Of a DNA stretch of 64,000 nucleotides, positions 45,095 through 52,647 are shown one piece after another. The notes below the pieces were generated by a model. It was not told where the DNA came from and did no database searches. It saw nothing but the letters and a program-made list of their open reading frames with translations. Positions within the stretch are counted from its first letter, which is position 1; each line of letters begins with the position of its first letter. Position numbers and translations under genes: made by a program. The stretch comes from PRS1 sp965250265 (lineage in GTDB: Bacteria; Bacteroidota; Bacteroidia; Flavobacteriales; Flavobacteriaceae), in contig CBDFNO010000015.1 of the NCBI GenBank assembly GCA_965250265.1, positions 372,001 to 436,000 of the forward strand. The letters are read 5' to 3'.

Positions 45095-45229
45095 TTATGA
45101 TTTAGTTCAACTTCTTTTATATGACCTTTATAGCAAACTAATTGAGCTTTAAAGAAAATTACTTGCAAATGAATTTAAAGACATTTGTATCAACAAATTA
45201 AATCAATAATTCATTTAAAACTTAAAGTC

Positions 45230-45787
45230 ATGAAAAATCTAATTTTATTATTTATTGGTGTATTTACGATAAGCTTAATAAATGCACAAGAAACAAGTAT
45301 TGTGAGTGTAAATTCTGTTACACTTAAAGATCATTATTCAGTTGTTGAAAAAGATAAAAAGGCATTTACTACTAAAGCTATAAATACCAATTATCTAAAC
45401 AGAGTTAAAGCAGAAGAAACACCATTTATTGTAGCGCAACTAGAACGGCAAGTAGCAAATTACGATATTAAAACATCTTCTGAATATGATAATTCTGAAG
45501 TTGCAACATACAAGGTGATTTTTAAGAATAACCAAGGTGAAATTGTAGCAAATTATAACAACGAAGGTGAAATTTTATCTTCTGTAGAAAAGTATACAGA
45601 TGTAGTTATTCCTGTTAATTTAAGAATTGCCATATCTAAACAATTTCCAGGTTGGGCATTCCAAAGTAATACCTATTTAATTTCATATAAGGAAAATAAA
45701 GGAGTTTCAAAAAAATACAAAATACAAATAAAAAAAGGTAATCATAAAAAGACATTAAGCGTTGATGGCAATGGTAAGTCAATTTAA
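45230..45787 (+). CDS. Small secreted PepSY-like protein
   Basis: The ATG at 45230 gives a clean Sec signal (MKNLILLFIGVFTISLINAQ). The mature part of about 165 residues has one or two PepSY-like beta-alpha-beta patterns (YKVIFKNNQGEIVANYNNEG, VNLRIAISKQFPGWAFQSNT). PepSY-like proteins in Bacteroidota are periplasmic and of unclear function; inhibition or metal binding has been proposed for relatives. A strong terminator (45822-45848) ends the unit. Confidence 0.6.
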   Translation: MKNLILLFIGVFTISLINAQETSIVSVNSVTLKDHYSVVEKDKKAFTTKAINTNYLNRVKAEETPFIVAQLERQVANYDIKTSSEYDNSEVATYKVIFKNNQGEIVANYNNEGEILSSVEKYTDVVIPVNLRIAISKQFPGWAFQSNTYLISYKENKGVSKKYKIQIKKGNHKKTLSVDGNGKSI

Positions 45788-45821
45788 GATTCTCAGTACT
45801 TAATTCATTTGCCAATTATTA

Positions 45822-45848
45822 AAAAGGGAAGCACATTACTTCCCTTTT
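45822..45848 (+). terminator. Terminator after the PepSY-like gene
   Basis: AAAAGGGAAG (45822-45831) and CTTCCCTTTT (45839-45848) form a perfect 10-bp stem around a 7-nt loop. It overlaps the final codons of integrase remnant C on the other strand. Confidence 0.7.
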
Positions 45849-45976
45849 AATCTACTCATCTCTAAACTAATCTTCTTCTCAACTATCTTACCATAACTAT
45901 CTTATGTTATCTTAATACTGGAATGACCTAATAACTTGTTAACTATCTCCATAGAAACATCATTATATAATAACAC
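45836..45976 (-). pseudogene. Tyrosine-integrase 3' end, remnant C (in-frame stop)
   Basis: The minus strand reads VLLYNDVSMEIVNKLLGHSS, IKIT, a TAA stop where relatives have Gln, then DSYGKIVEKKISLEMSRLKG and the normal stop at 45836-45838. It aligns residue for residue with remnants B and D but differs at many positions, so it comes from a separate integrase, not a recent copy. The 301-bp gap 45788-46088 holds only this and the terminator. Confidence 0.75.
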
Positions 45977-46088
45977 CCCTCCTTAAATTCCAATAAAAAA
46001 GTTGGCAAGTTAATGTAAATTTGATGAGTTATTTTTCATTAGATTAGCACTTATATAATTGAACAACTGAAATTAATAAATCCGATTT

Positions 46089-46667
46089 ATGATCCCAAAT
46101 CAATCATACTGCCCTCTAGAATTAATTAAAAAACTAATCATATTAATATTATTTACATTCATTTTATGTGGATGTGTTTCTAGAAAGGCTATTTTGAACA
46201 AACCTTACGAAACGAAAACAATTAGTTTATCATATAAAATTCAGAACATTGAAATAATTGAAGAAAGAGATAGTGTTACATCAGAAAGGATTAGTATTCC
46301 GACAGTTTCATTTCCTGGTCAAACAGATAAAGTGTTTCCTAAGTTAACACCTAGACATCAACAAATAATTACTAGTCAATTAAAAAAATATTTCTCAATT
46401 GATGGGGATAATATTAAAATTAAGTGCCTTATTACAAATGGATTTAAAGAATTTATTGCAACAATATTTAATGAGCAAGAACACGTTCAATTCGGTATAA
46501 CATTAGAGTTGCTCAATATGGATAATCAAGTATTTAAAAGTTGCTCTTCCAGTGCCTTTTACCATGTGAAATCTATGGATGCAAAATATAAATTTATTGA
46601 TAGTTTATACCAAAAAGCTATTAAACATTCCATTTATAAATGCGTTGAGAAACTTAATGACCTATAA
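46089..46667 (+). CDS. Hypothetical lipoprotein
   Basis: The protein has 192 residues with a strong lipoprotein signal (LIKKLIILILFTFILCGCVS, lipobox Cys near residue 29). I recognise no domain. The mature part is of mixed alpha/beta character, with a central stretch QQIITSQLKKYFSIDGDNIK and a C-terminal YKFIDSLYQKAIKHSIYKCV. The pattern of a short conserved helix followed by strands resembles periplasmic LptE/YajG-type small lipoproteins only loosely. It lies between integrase tails C and D and so may be imported cargo. Confidence 0.6.
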   Translation: MIPNQSYCPLELIKKLIILILFTFILCGCVSRKAILNKPYETKTISLSYKIQNIEIIEERDSVTSERISIPTVSFPGQTDKVFPKLTPRHQQIITSQLKKYFSIDGDNIKIKCLITNGFKEFIATIFNEQEHVQFGITLELLNMDNQVFKSCSSSAFYHVKSMDAKYKFIDSLYQKAIKHSIYKCVEKLNDL

Positions 46668-46737
46668 CTATGAATAACAAAAGTAGAGTTAAAAAGTACT
46701 TTTTATGTTGTTAAATTTTGAAACAATAAGAAACTAA

Positions 46738-46833
46738 TCAGCTCCCCTTCAACCTTTCCATCTCTAAACTAATCTTCTTTTCTACAATCTTCCCATAACT
46801 ATCTTGAGTTCTCTTCATACTAGAATGTCCTAA
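46738..46833 (-). pseudogene. Tyrosine-integrase 3' end, remnant D
   Basis: The minus strand reads LGHSSMKRTQDSYGKIVEKK, then ISLEMERLKGS and a stop at 46738-46740. It covers only the last 31 residues, from the LGH box to the end. Together with the tRNA-derived scraps at 46834-47013 it fills the 383-bp gap 46668-47050. Confidence 0.75.
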
Positions 46834-47013
46834 AACAAAAAAACCTTCCAATTAGGAAAAGCTTCTCATTAGTCTATCCCTTATTAGGTATCTACTACAA
46901 TCCCGATCTTACTCCGGACAACACAACATTTTATTTGCGGTCTGGACGGGACTCGAACTAATAGAAGTAAAACAAAAAAGTCTCCCTTAAAGGAAAGCTC
47001 TCATGAGTCTTAA
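46834..47013 (-). repeat. tRNA-Asp 3'-end scar with duplicated flank
   Basis: On the minus strand 46937-46958 reads GTTCGAGTCCCGTCCAGACC plus GC, exactly the T-loop-to-acceptor part of a flavobacterial tRNA-Asp. The match breaks at the T-loop edge (next bases TAATAG on the plus strand). Two related flanking segments, at 46846-46879 and 46980-47013 (sharing GGAAAGCT...TCAT.AGTCT after an AAAACAAAAAA tract), look like copies of a tRNA terminator. This is what a crossover at a tRNA attachment site would leave. tRNA identity is from memory. Confidence 0.5.
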
Positions 47014-47050
47014 CGACTACTTTAGGAGAGATAATTACTATACTTAAAGA

Positions 47051-49489
47051 ATGAGATGGATATTGTTTTGCTTTTGGATCGGACTGAATTGCCTGCAATT
47101 GGGCCACGCCCAGCAAGTCGAGTTGCAGTTCCGCCTAATCGATGGAGTAACCAAAAAGCCCATATCAGATGCCCATATTTTCATAAATAACTCCAGTATT
47201 GGCACAACAAGCGATATCAATGGCTACTGTGAACTTAAAGTTTTTGCACAGGAAACTCAAGTACTCATCGTTACGCATATATTATACAAAACTCGAATCA
47301 TCCGTTCAGAGCGCTATCACAAGCTAGAGAACGGTGACACAATCGAAATGCAGAGTAAAAGGGTGGACTTAAGTGAGATTGTGCTCACTGCAAAAAGGGG
47401 CAGCAAATGGAAGAGAAATTTTAAAAGATTTAGAAAAACTCTTTTGGGAAAAGGTAAAGCTGCCTCTAATTGCAAAATCTTGAATCCAGAGGTCTTGCGA
47501 TTCGAAGAAAAGAATGGAAACTTGTGGGTAAAGGCGATCGACCTCTTACACATCGAAAACGACTACTTAGGGTATACCATTCGTTTCTGGCTTGAGGTGT
47601 TATTAATCGAAGAGAACGGTTCGACTTATTACAAGGGCTATGGTCAATTCATTGACAAAACAGAAGCTAATGATACTAGATACATTAAGAGAAGAAACAA
47701 GATCTACATAAACAGCATACCACACTTTTTACGAAGTCTCTTGGAAAGTTCCAACAATGCTGCATTAAAAGGCCTTGGCTATGAACTTTCATTTGATAGA
47801 TATGAAAAAGGGGCGTTTAAGACCATTATGACACTAAAAGATCCAAGTACAATTGTCCAACCTGATAGTGTCACTGGCAGGCATCGACTATACTTTTCGG
47901 AATTTTTAACGGTCAAGCACGTTGGGCTAAAAGTATCTTCTAGTAATGAAGTACAAGTTGCCGTATCTTCAGAAGAACAGCAAAAATTTGGGTCTAGTAG
48001 TACTCAATCAATAGGAACAAATCGACAATATGCAGTTTCTCGACTGTACAAAACCGAGCCATATTTATTATTTGATAGGCGAGGGAATATCATCAATAAA
48101 TCGGCCGTCAGACAATACGACTACTGGGCGGAACAGCGCTTGGCTTCCACCTTACCTATTGACTACAAAGTATTTCCGGATCTTAATGAAAAGGAGTCAG
48201 CATCAAAGCCAATTGACACCTTGGTTATTTTTCAGAATCTCATTGAATCTGATCAGAAAAAAAAGATAGAGGCATTAAATTTTTTAAAAACAAATTGGTC
48301 TCAAAGTTATGTAGCTCCATTGCTTGATATATTGAGGTTAAGCCAGAATGATTGGCAGCAGCAAGTAATTCGAACTTTATTAGACGAGCATGTACCTGCT
48401 ATTAAAGCTGATTTTTTTAATGGTATCCAATGGCTGTGGAAAGATATGCCCAACTATGGTAATTACTATGCTGATTTTAAAGCTTATCTTTATAGTGCTC
48501 TTGATCCTGCTTTTTATCAATACTTTAATAAAAGAGGGAGTCAAGCCAAAATTCGTTTGGATGAAATCATTTGGGGAGGTGTACGCCAGGACGGCATCCC
48601 GCCGCTAAATTTGCCTACAATGATGGCTGCCAGTCAGGTTACTTATCTTTCGGATACTGATGTTGTTTTCGGTCTGGTGATTAATGGAGAGGCTCGCGCT
48701 TATCCAAAGCGTATTCTTGCTTGGCATGAATTCCTTACTGACGATATGGGAGAACAATCCATTGCAGTGGTGTATTGTACACTTTGTGGGACAGTTATTA
48801 TATATGATACCGAATTCAACGGAGTGAAGCATAAACTAGGAACTAGTGGTTTTCTCTATCGCTCCAATAAACTAATGTATGACCAAGCTACTCAATCTTT
48901 ATGGAGTACCTTCTTGGGCCAGCCAGTTGTGGGACCTCTAGTCAATCAGAATATTGAGCTATCGACTCTACCTGTAGAAACTACTAACTGGGGAGAATGG
49001 CGTCGGAGACATCCAAATACGAAGGTGCTCTCTATTGAAACTGGGCATGCTAGAAATTATGCCGAAGGTGAAGCCTATAAGGAGTATTTTGTGGATGATA
49101 ACCTGATGTTTCCAGTATTAAGACTCGACAAGCGTTTACCGAATAAAGCCAGAGTTTTTATTCCCCGTCCGAAAAATTTTGCAGCACAACCATTAGCCAT
49201 TTCAGTGGAATATTTAATGCGCGAAAGAATTCATCAGGATCAGATAGAGGAGCAGAGAATGTTAATCATCACAGAAAGTAATGGCGCCAGCCGTGCGTAT
49301 GCAATTGATGACCAGCAATTCAAATCATATAAGGATGGAAGGTTGCTGGACAATAAGGACGAAGAATGGGAAGTAAAGGAAGATGCTTTGATAGGCCCGG
49401 AAGGACATCGTCTCTTACGGCTTCCCGCACATGAGGCTTTTTGGTTCGCATGGATCAATGCTTTCCCAAAGACAAGAATCATCTATTAA
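47051..49489 (+). CDS. Secreted CarboxypepD_reg-like / DUF3179 two-domain protein
   Basis: The protein has 812 residues with a signal peptide (MRWILFCFWIGLNCLQLGHA). Residues 24-115 form a carboxypeptidase-regulatory-like beta-sandwich (LIDGVTKKPISDAHIFINNS). A middle region of roughly 350 residues is unassigned. The C-terminal third is DUF3179 (VINGEARAYPKRILAWHEFL, VVYCTLCGTVIIYDTEFNG, SLWSTFLGQPVVGPL), whose conserved Cys-x-x-Cys and His are present but whose function is not established. Its start has noticeably higher GC and different codon choice from neighbouring genes, suggesting transfer. Its stop is followed within a few bases by a headless rhs gene, so the rhs segment joined here by recombination. 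Confidence 0.75.
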   Translation: MRWILFCFWIGLNCLQLGHAQQVELQFRLIDGVTKKPISDAHIFINNSSIGTTSDINGYCELKVFAQETQVLIVTHILYKTRIIRSERYHKLENGDTIEMQSKRVDLSEIVLTAKRGSKWKRNFKRFRKTLLGKGKAASNCKILNPEVLRFEEKNGNLWVKAIDLLHIENDYLGYTIRFWLEVLLIEENGSTYYKGYGQFIDKTEANDTRYIKRRNKIYINSIPHFLRSLLESSNNAALKGLGYELSFDRYEKGAFKTIMTLKDPSTIVQPDSVTGRHRLYFSEFLTVKHVGLKVSSSNEVQVAVSSEEQQKFGSSSTQSIGTNRQYAVSRLYKTEPYLLFDRRGNIINKSAVRQYDYWAEQRLASTLPIDYKVFPDLNEKESASKPIDTLVIFQNLIESDQKKKIEALNFLKTNWSQSYVAPLLDILRLSQNDWQQQVIRTLLDEHVPAIKADFFNGIQWLWKDMPNYGNYYADFKAYLYSALDPAFYQYFNKRGSQAKIRLDEIIWGGVRQDGIPPLNLPTMMAASQVTYLSDTDVVFGLVINGEARAYPKRILAWHEFLTDDMGEQSIAVVYCTLCGTVIIYDTEFNGVKHKLGTSGFLYRSNKLMYDQATQSLWSTFLGQPVVGPLVNQNIELSTLPVETTNWGEWRRRHPNTKVLSIETGHARNYAEGEAYKEYFVDDNLMFPVLRLDKRLPNKARVFIPRPKNFAAQPLAISVEYLMRERIHQDQIEEQRMLIITESNGASRAYAIDDQQFKSYKDGRLLDNKDEEWEVKEDALIGPEGHRLLRLPAHEAFWFAWINAFPKTRIIY

Positions 49490-49496
49490 TTGCAAT

Positions 49497-50957
49497 CAAG
49501 TAATATTTTGGAGTAGATATACTTTACAGAATATTGGATATGATAAAAATGGTAATCTGACAGGCTTAAATAGAAGAGGGCATGTAGTAAGTAATCCAGT
49601 ATCAACAAATAGCTCTCATTTTGATACAATGGATAATCTTACTTACGATTATGGTACTGCAGATGGTAACCAACTGTTAAGTGTTACCGATAGTACTTTA
49701 AAAACTACTGGATTCAATGATGGGAATACTTCAGGGAATGATTATATTTACGATACAAATGGCAATATGATTGAAGATAAAAATAAAGGAATTACAAGTA
49801 TTACATATAATCATTTAAACCTACCTCTAAAAATTGTGTTTAACAATAATGATCCTTTGTATAGTACAACTTGGGAATCCATTGAATACGTTTATGATGC
49901 AACTGGTGCTAAATTAGAAAAAAAGGTGTCAGAAGGATCAATTGGAAATTATACTACTAGTTTAACTGAATATGCTGATATCTATTTATACGAAAACAGC
50001 TCTTTGAAATTTTTTAACCACTCTGAAGGCTATGTTGATGTAGATGGTAGTAATTACGAGTATGTCTACCAATATAAAGATCATTTGGGAAATATAAGGT
50101 TGAGTTATAAAGATATTAGTGCTACAAGCACTCCTGTTTTAGAAATACAGGAAGAAAACAATTACTATCCCTTTGGGCTTGAACATAAAGGCTACAATAA
50201 TGTGATAACTTCTACCAATCCAGCACAGAATTACAAGTACAATCAAGGAACGAGTGGTACAAATTTTCAAGGTAAGGAAGGTAAATCTTTTAAAGTAGAA
50301 CGACAGTTAGAATTGGGTCTTAATCTTGATATGACCAAATTCAGAATGTATGATTATGCACTAGGTAGATTTACGAGTATTGACCCGTTAGCTGATGCCA
50401 ATCCTCAAGAGAGTTGGACTCCCTATCAGTACGCTTACAATAGTCCCATTCAGTACAATGACCCGTATGGAGATTGTCCTTGGTGTATTGGAGCTCTTAT
50501 AGGTGCTGCTGTAGATTATGGGCTTCAAGTTGCTGGTAATCTTGCTGAAGGAAAAGATTTAGGAGATGCTCTTACCGATATTGATGGAACTTCAATTTTA
50601 ATTTCAGCAGGTGCAGGAGCTACTGGTGTAGGTTTAATTAGTAAAATAAAGAAAACTGTAAAGACGGTTGACAAAGTTGTTAAAGTTACAACAAGAGTAA
50701 CTCGAGATGGAGGAAAAGGAGCTAAAATTATAAAGAAAAGCGGTAAAGTAAAAGATGTTACAACGAAAAGAGTTAAACAGTTTGAACCTGCTCCTAAAAA
50801 TCCGTCAGGTAAACCAAATCAAGTAAATTTCAAAAAAAATCCTAAACAAGTTCCGAAAAAATCTAAAGTACTAAAAACAGACCCTAAAAAAAGAACACCT
50901 ACAAAAAAGGAGATAAAAACTTTAAAAAAGGCTAAAGATTTTGATAAAACACAATAA
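49497..50957 (+). pseudogene. 5'-truncated rhs gene ending in a full core and toxin tip
   Basis: Rhs/YD-repeat coding sequence begins abruptly about 10-30 bp after the DUF3179 stop (YTLQNIGYDKNGNLTGL). There is no usable ATG, GTG or TTG near the start; the frame is open only because it runs back inside the preceding gene. YD-type repeats (YDYGTADGNQLLSVTDS, YIYDTNGNMIEDKNKG) lead to the core (YQYKDHLGNIRLSY, NYYPFGLEHKGYNN, FRMYDYALGRFTSIDPLADA, YQYAYNSPIQYNDPYG). After the core comes a variable tip of about 155 residues with a hydrophobic Gly/Ala helix and a very Lys-rich tail, presumably the toxin domain; its fold is unknown to me. From 50163 on, the sequence is part of the 7,353-bp repeat. 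Confidence 0.75.
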
Positions 50958-51445
50958 TGGAAAAGACAAACTATATAATTCTAAATTATTTAAAATTTTT
51001 AAATGCAACATCTGAAAGTTTTCAAAACCTCGGTACTATGGTTGAAAATTCAGATTATTTAAGAGAGTTACAAAACGATTATTTACAAGCTAACTGGGAG
51101 ATTCTTGTTGAGTCTATAATTTGTGAGCCAGGAAAAGAATTTCTTGAAATATACGGGGAAGGTGCTGACTGCAATAGAAACAGTAGTAGAGTTTGTTTTC
51201 CTAAAAAGAAGGCTACGCATAAAATTAAGATTAGACCTAAACATTCTATAGAAATTTTAGATAGAATTACAGAAGAAATAATTGAAGTAGAAGAATATTT
51301 TTTTAACTCTTTTGTTTCTTACTCAAACAAAGATTATAGTATCAAATCGCCATTTAACGCAGTTTTAATTGAACACGAAATTGATGATAATTATGTAGTA
51401 GTAGAAGTTAATGATGTATTTTTCGAAAAAGTAAAAAAAGATTAA
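50957..51445 (+). CDS. Candidate Rhs immunity protein
   Basis: The protein has 162 residues, acidic overall, with no signal peptide. The start ATG shares its A with the rhs stop codon (TAATG), so translation is coupled to the toxin tip, the usual arrangement for polymorphic-toxin immunity genes. An acidic protein (EEIIEVEEYFFNS, EHEIDDNYVVVEVNDVFF) paired with a Lys-rich toxin tip fits direct neutralisation. I do not recognise the family. The immunity role is inferred from position and charge only. Confidence 0.6.
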   Translation: MEKTNYIILNYLKFLNATSESFQNLGTMVENSDYLRELQNDYLQANWEILVESIICEPGKEFLEIYGEGADCNRNSSRVCFPKKKATHKIKIRPKHSIEILDRITEEIIEVEEYFFNSFVSYSNKDYSIKSPFNAVLIEHEIDDNYVVVEVNDVFFEKVKKD

Positions 51446-51448
51446 ATT

Positions 51449-52084
51449 TTGAATAAAATTAAAATATTATCCTTACTATTTTTTTTAACTTTTAGTGTAC
51501 ATAGCCAAGAGTATAATTTTGAAGGTATGTTAGTGTATTCTGTTAATTACGAAAGTAAATCTTCTAGGGTTTCAAGTAGTCAACTAAATAATTTAATGGG
51601 AACTAAACAATGGTATGCAATTAAGGGTGGTAATTATAAATCTGTGTTTAATGGGAGCTTTATCAAATTACAGATTTACAGAAATGATGAAAACAGAAAT
51701 TATAGTTTAACAGCAAAGTCAGATACTTTATACTATGAAGATTATAGTAAAAATAAGGATAAGGCTTTAAGTTTTGAAATAAATAAAAATCAAGATACCA
51801 TTATGGGTATTCCTTGTGATTTAATTATAGTTAAGTCAGAAAAGAGTAAAACGTTATTTTATTTTAACTCCGATTATAAAGTAAACCCAGAATTATTTAA
51901 AGGTCATAATTACGGAAATTGGTACTATACAGTATCTAAAACCAAGGCATTACCTTTAAAAACTGTAACAGAAACAGAGCAATTTAGAATGACAAGCATT
52001 GCTACAGAAGTAAAACCAATGCAATTAAAAGATAATGTTTTTGAAATTCAAAATAAGGATAAAATAGCACCAGCCTATTGGTAG
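51449..52084 (+). CDS. Secreted GLPGLI-like protein
   Basis: The protein has 211 residues, starting at a TTG three bases after the previous stop, with a Sec signal (IKILSLLFFLTFSVHSQ). The mature region resembles GLPGLI/DUF4412-type Bacteroidota proteins: EYNFEGMLVYSVNYESK, the central DTIMGIPCDLIIVKSE and the late GNWYYTVSKTKALPLKTVTE. These proteins are periplasmic or exported, of unknown function. It could be a second, periplasmic protection factor for the Rhs tip or simply cargo. A terminator follows. Confidence 0.6.
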   Translation: MNKIKILSLLFFLTFSVHSQEYNFEGMLVYSVNYESKSSRVSSSQLNNLMGTKQWYAIKGGNYKSVFNGSFIKLQIYRNDENRNYSLTAKSDTLYYEDYSKNKDKALSFEINKNQDTIMGIPCDLIIVKSEKSKTLFYFNSDYKVNPELFKGHNYGNWYYTVSKTKALPLKTVTETEQFRMTSIATEVKPMQLKDNVFEIQNKDKIAPAYW

Positions 52085-52107
52085 TCCCAATTGCAGTATT
52101 AAGATTT

Positions 52108-52134
52108 AACCACCTTTAACGAGGTGGTTTTTTT
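52108..52134. terminator. Bidirectional terminator between GLPGLI and XRE genes
   Basis: AACCACCT (52108-52115) and AGGTGGTT (52122-52129) form an 8-bp stem with a 6-nt loop followed by TTTTT. It serves the convergent genes on both sides. Confidence 0.8.
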
Positions 52135-52139
52135 ATGCT

Positions 52140-52505
52140 TTAAAGTGATGCAACGTTTTTGGAAAAGAAATCCTTGAATTTTTTAGAAGTAAGCATTTTA
52201 TCAATCATCTTAAAGATAATGGCTCTATCATCGTTATCAAGTTCAGAAATCAAACGTAATTGTTCATTAGCTTGTTTATCTTCTATAACAACTTCTTTGG
52301 GCAAACCATCATTAAGGTTAATCACTTGGTCAACCGTAATATTATAAAACTCTGCAAGTCGTTGTAACTCTTTTACAGAAATCTCACGATTGCCATTTTC
52401 AATTTTATTGTAGTTAGAATAACCAATATCAAGAGCGTTAGCAACCTCTTTTTGGCGAAGCTCTTTATCTTCTCTTAATTTTTTAATGTTATCAGCTAAA
52501 CTCAT
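52140..52505 (-). CDS. XRE-family HTH regulator
   Basis: The protein has 121 residues. Residues 4-62 are a canonical Cro/C1-type HTH (IKKLREDKELRQKEVANALD, IGYSNYNKIENGNREISVKE), and the rest is a helical dimerisation tail (LISELDNDDRAIIFKMIDKM). It is divergent from the ATPase-recombinase operon, with a 142-bp shared promoter region holding TTCGATA/TATCGAA/ATCGAAT repeats. It most likely represses the mobility genes, as XRE repressors do in phages and integrative elements. Confidence 0.85.
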   Translation of the reverse strand: MSLADNIKKLREDKELRQKEVANALDIGYSNYNKIENGNREISVKELQRLAEFYNITVDQVINLNDGLPKEVVIEDKQANEQLRLISELDNDDRAIIFKMIDKMLTSKKFKDFFSKNVASL

Positions 52506-52584
52506 ATAAATCTGTATTAGAAGTTGTAAAAGTAGCGAAAAAGGATATTATATTAAAATAATAGTGAAATAGTAAATTAATAAT

Positions 52585-52633
52585 ATTCGATAAAAGAAAT
52601 ATAATTGTATTTTTGAAGTATCGAAAATCGAAT
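52585..52633 (+). promoter_or_regulatory. Promoter with operator-like repeats for the ATPase-recombinase operon
   Basis: A Bacteroidota -7 element TATTTTTG (TAnnTTTG) lies at 52608-52615, 33 bp before the ATPase ATG. TTCGATA (52586-52592) covers the -33 position. TATCGAA (52619-52625) and ATCGAAT (52627-52633) cover the start site. These are inverted copies of one heptamer, placed as a repressor site would be. The divergent XRE protein is the obvious ligand. Confidence 0.55.
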
Positions 52634-52647
52634 AAAATAGTTTTACT

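Noticed and set aside
46914..46965. Intact tRNA gene
   Set aside because: Only the T-loop and acceptor end match; no D-arm or anticodon arm can be folded upstream.
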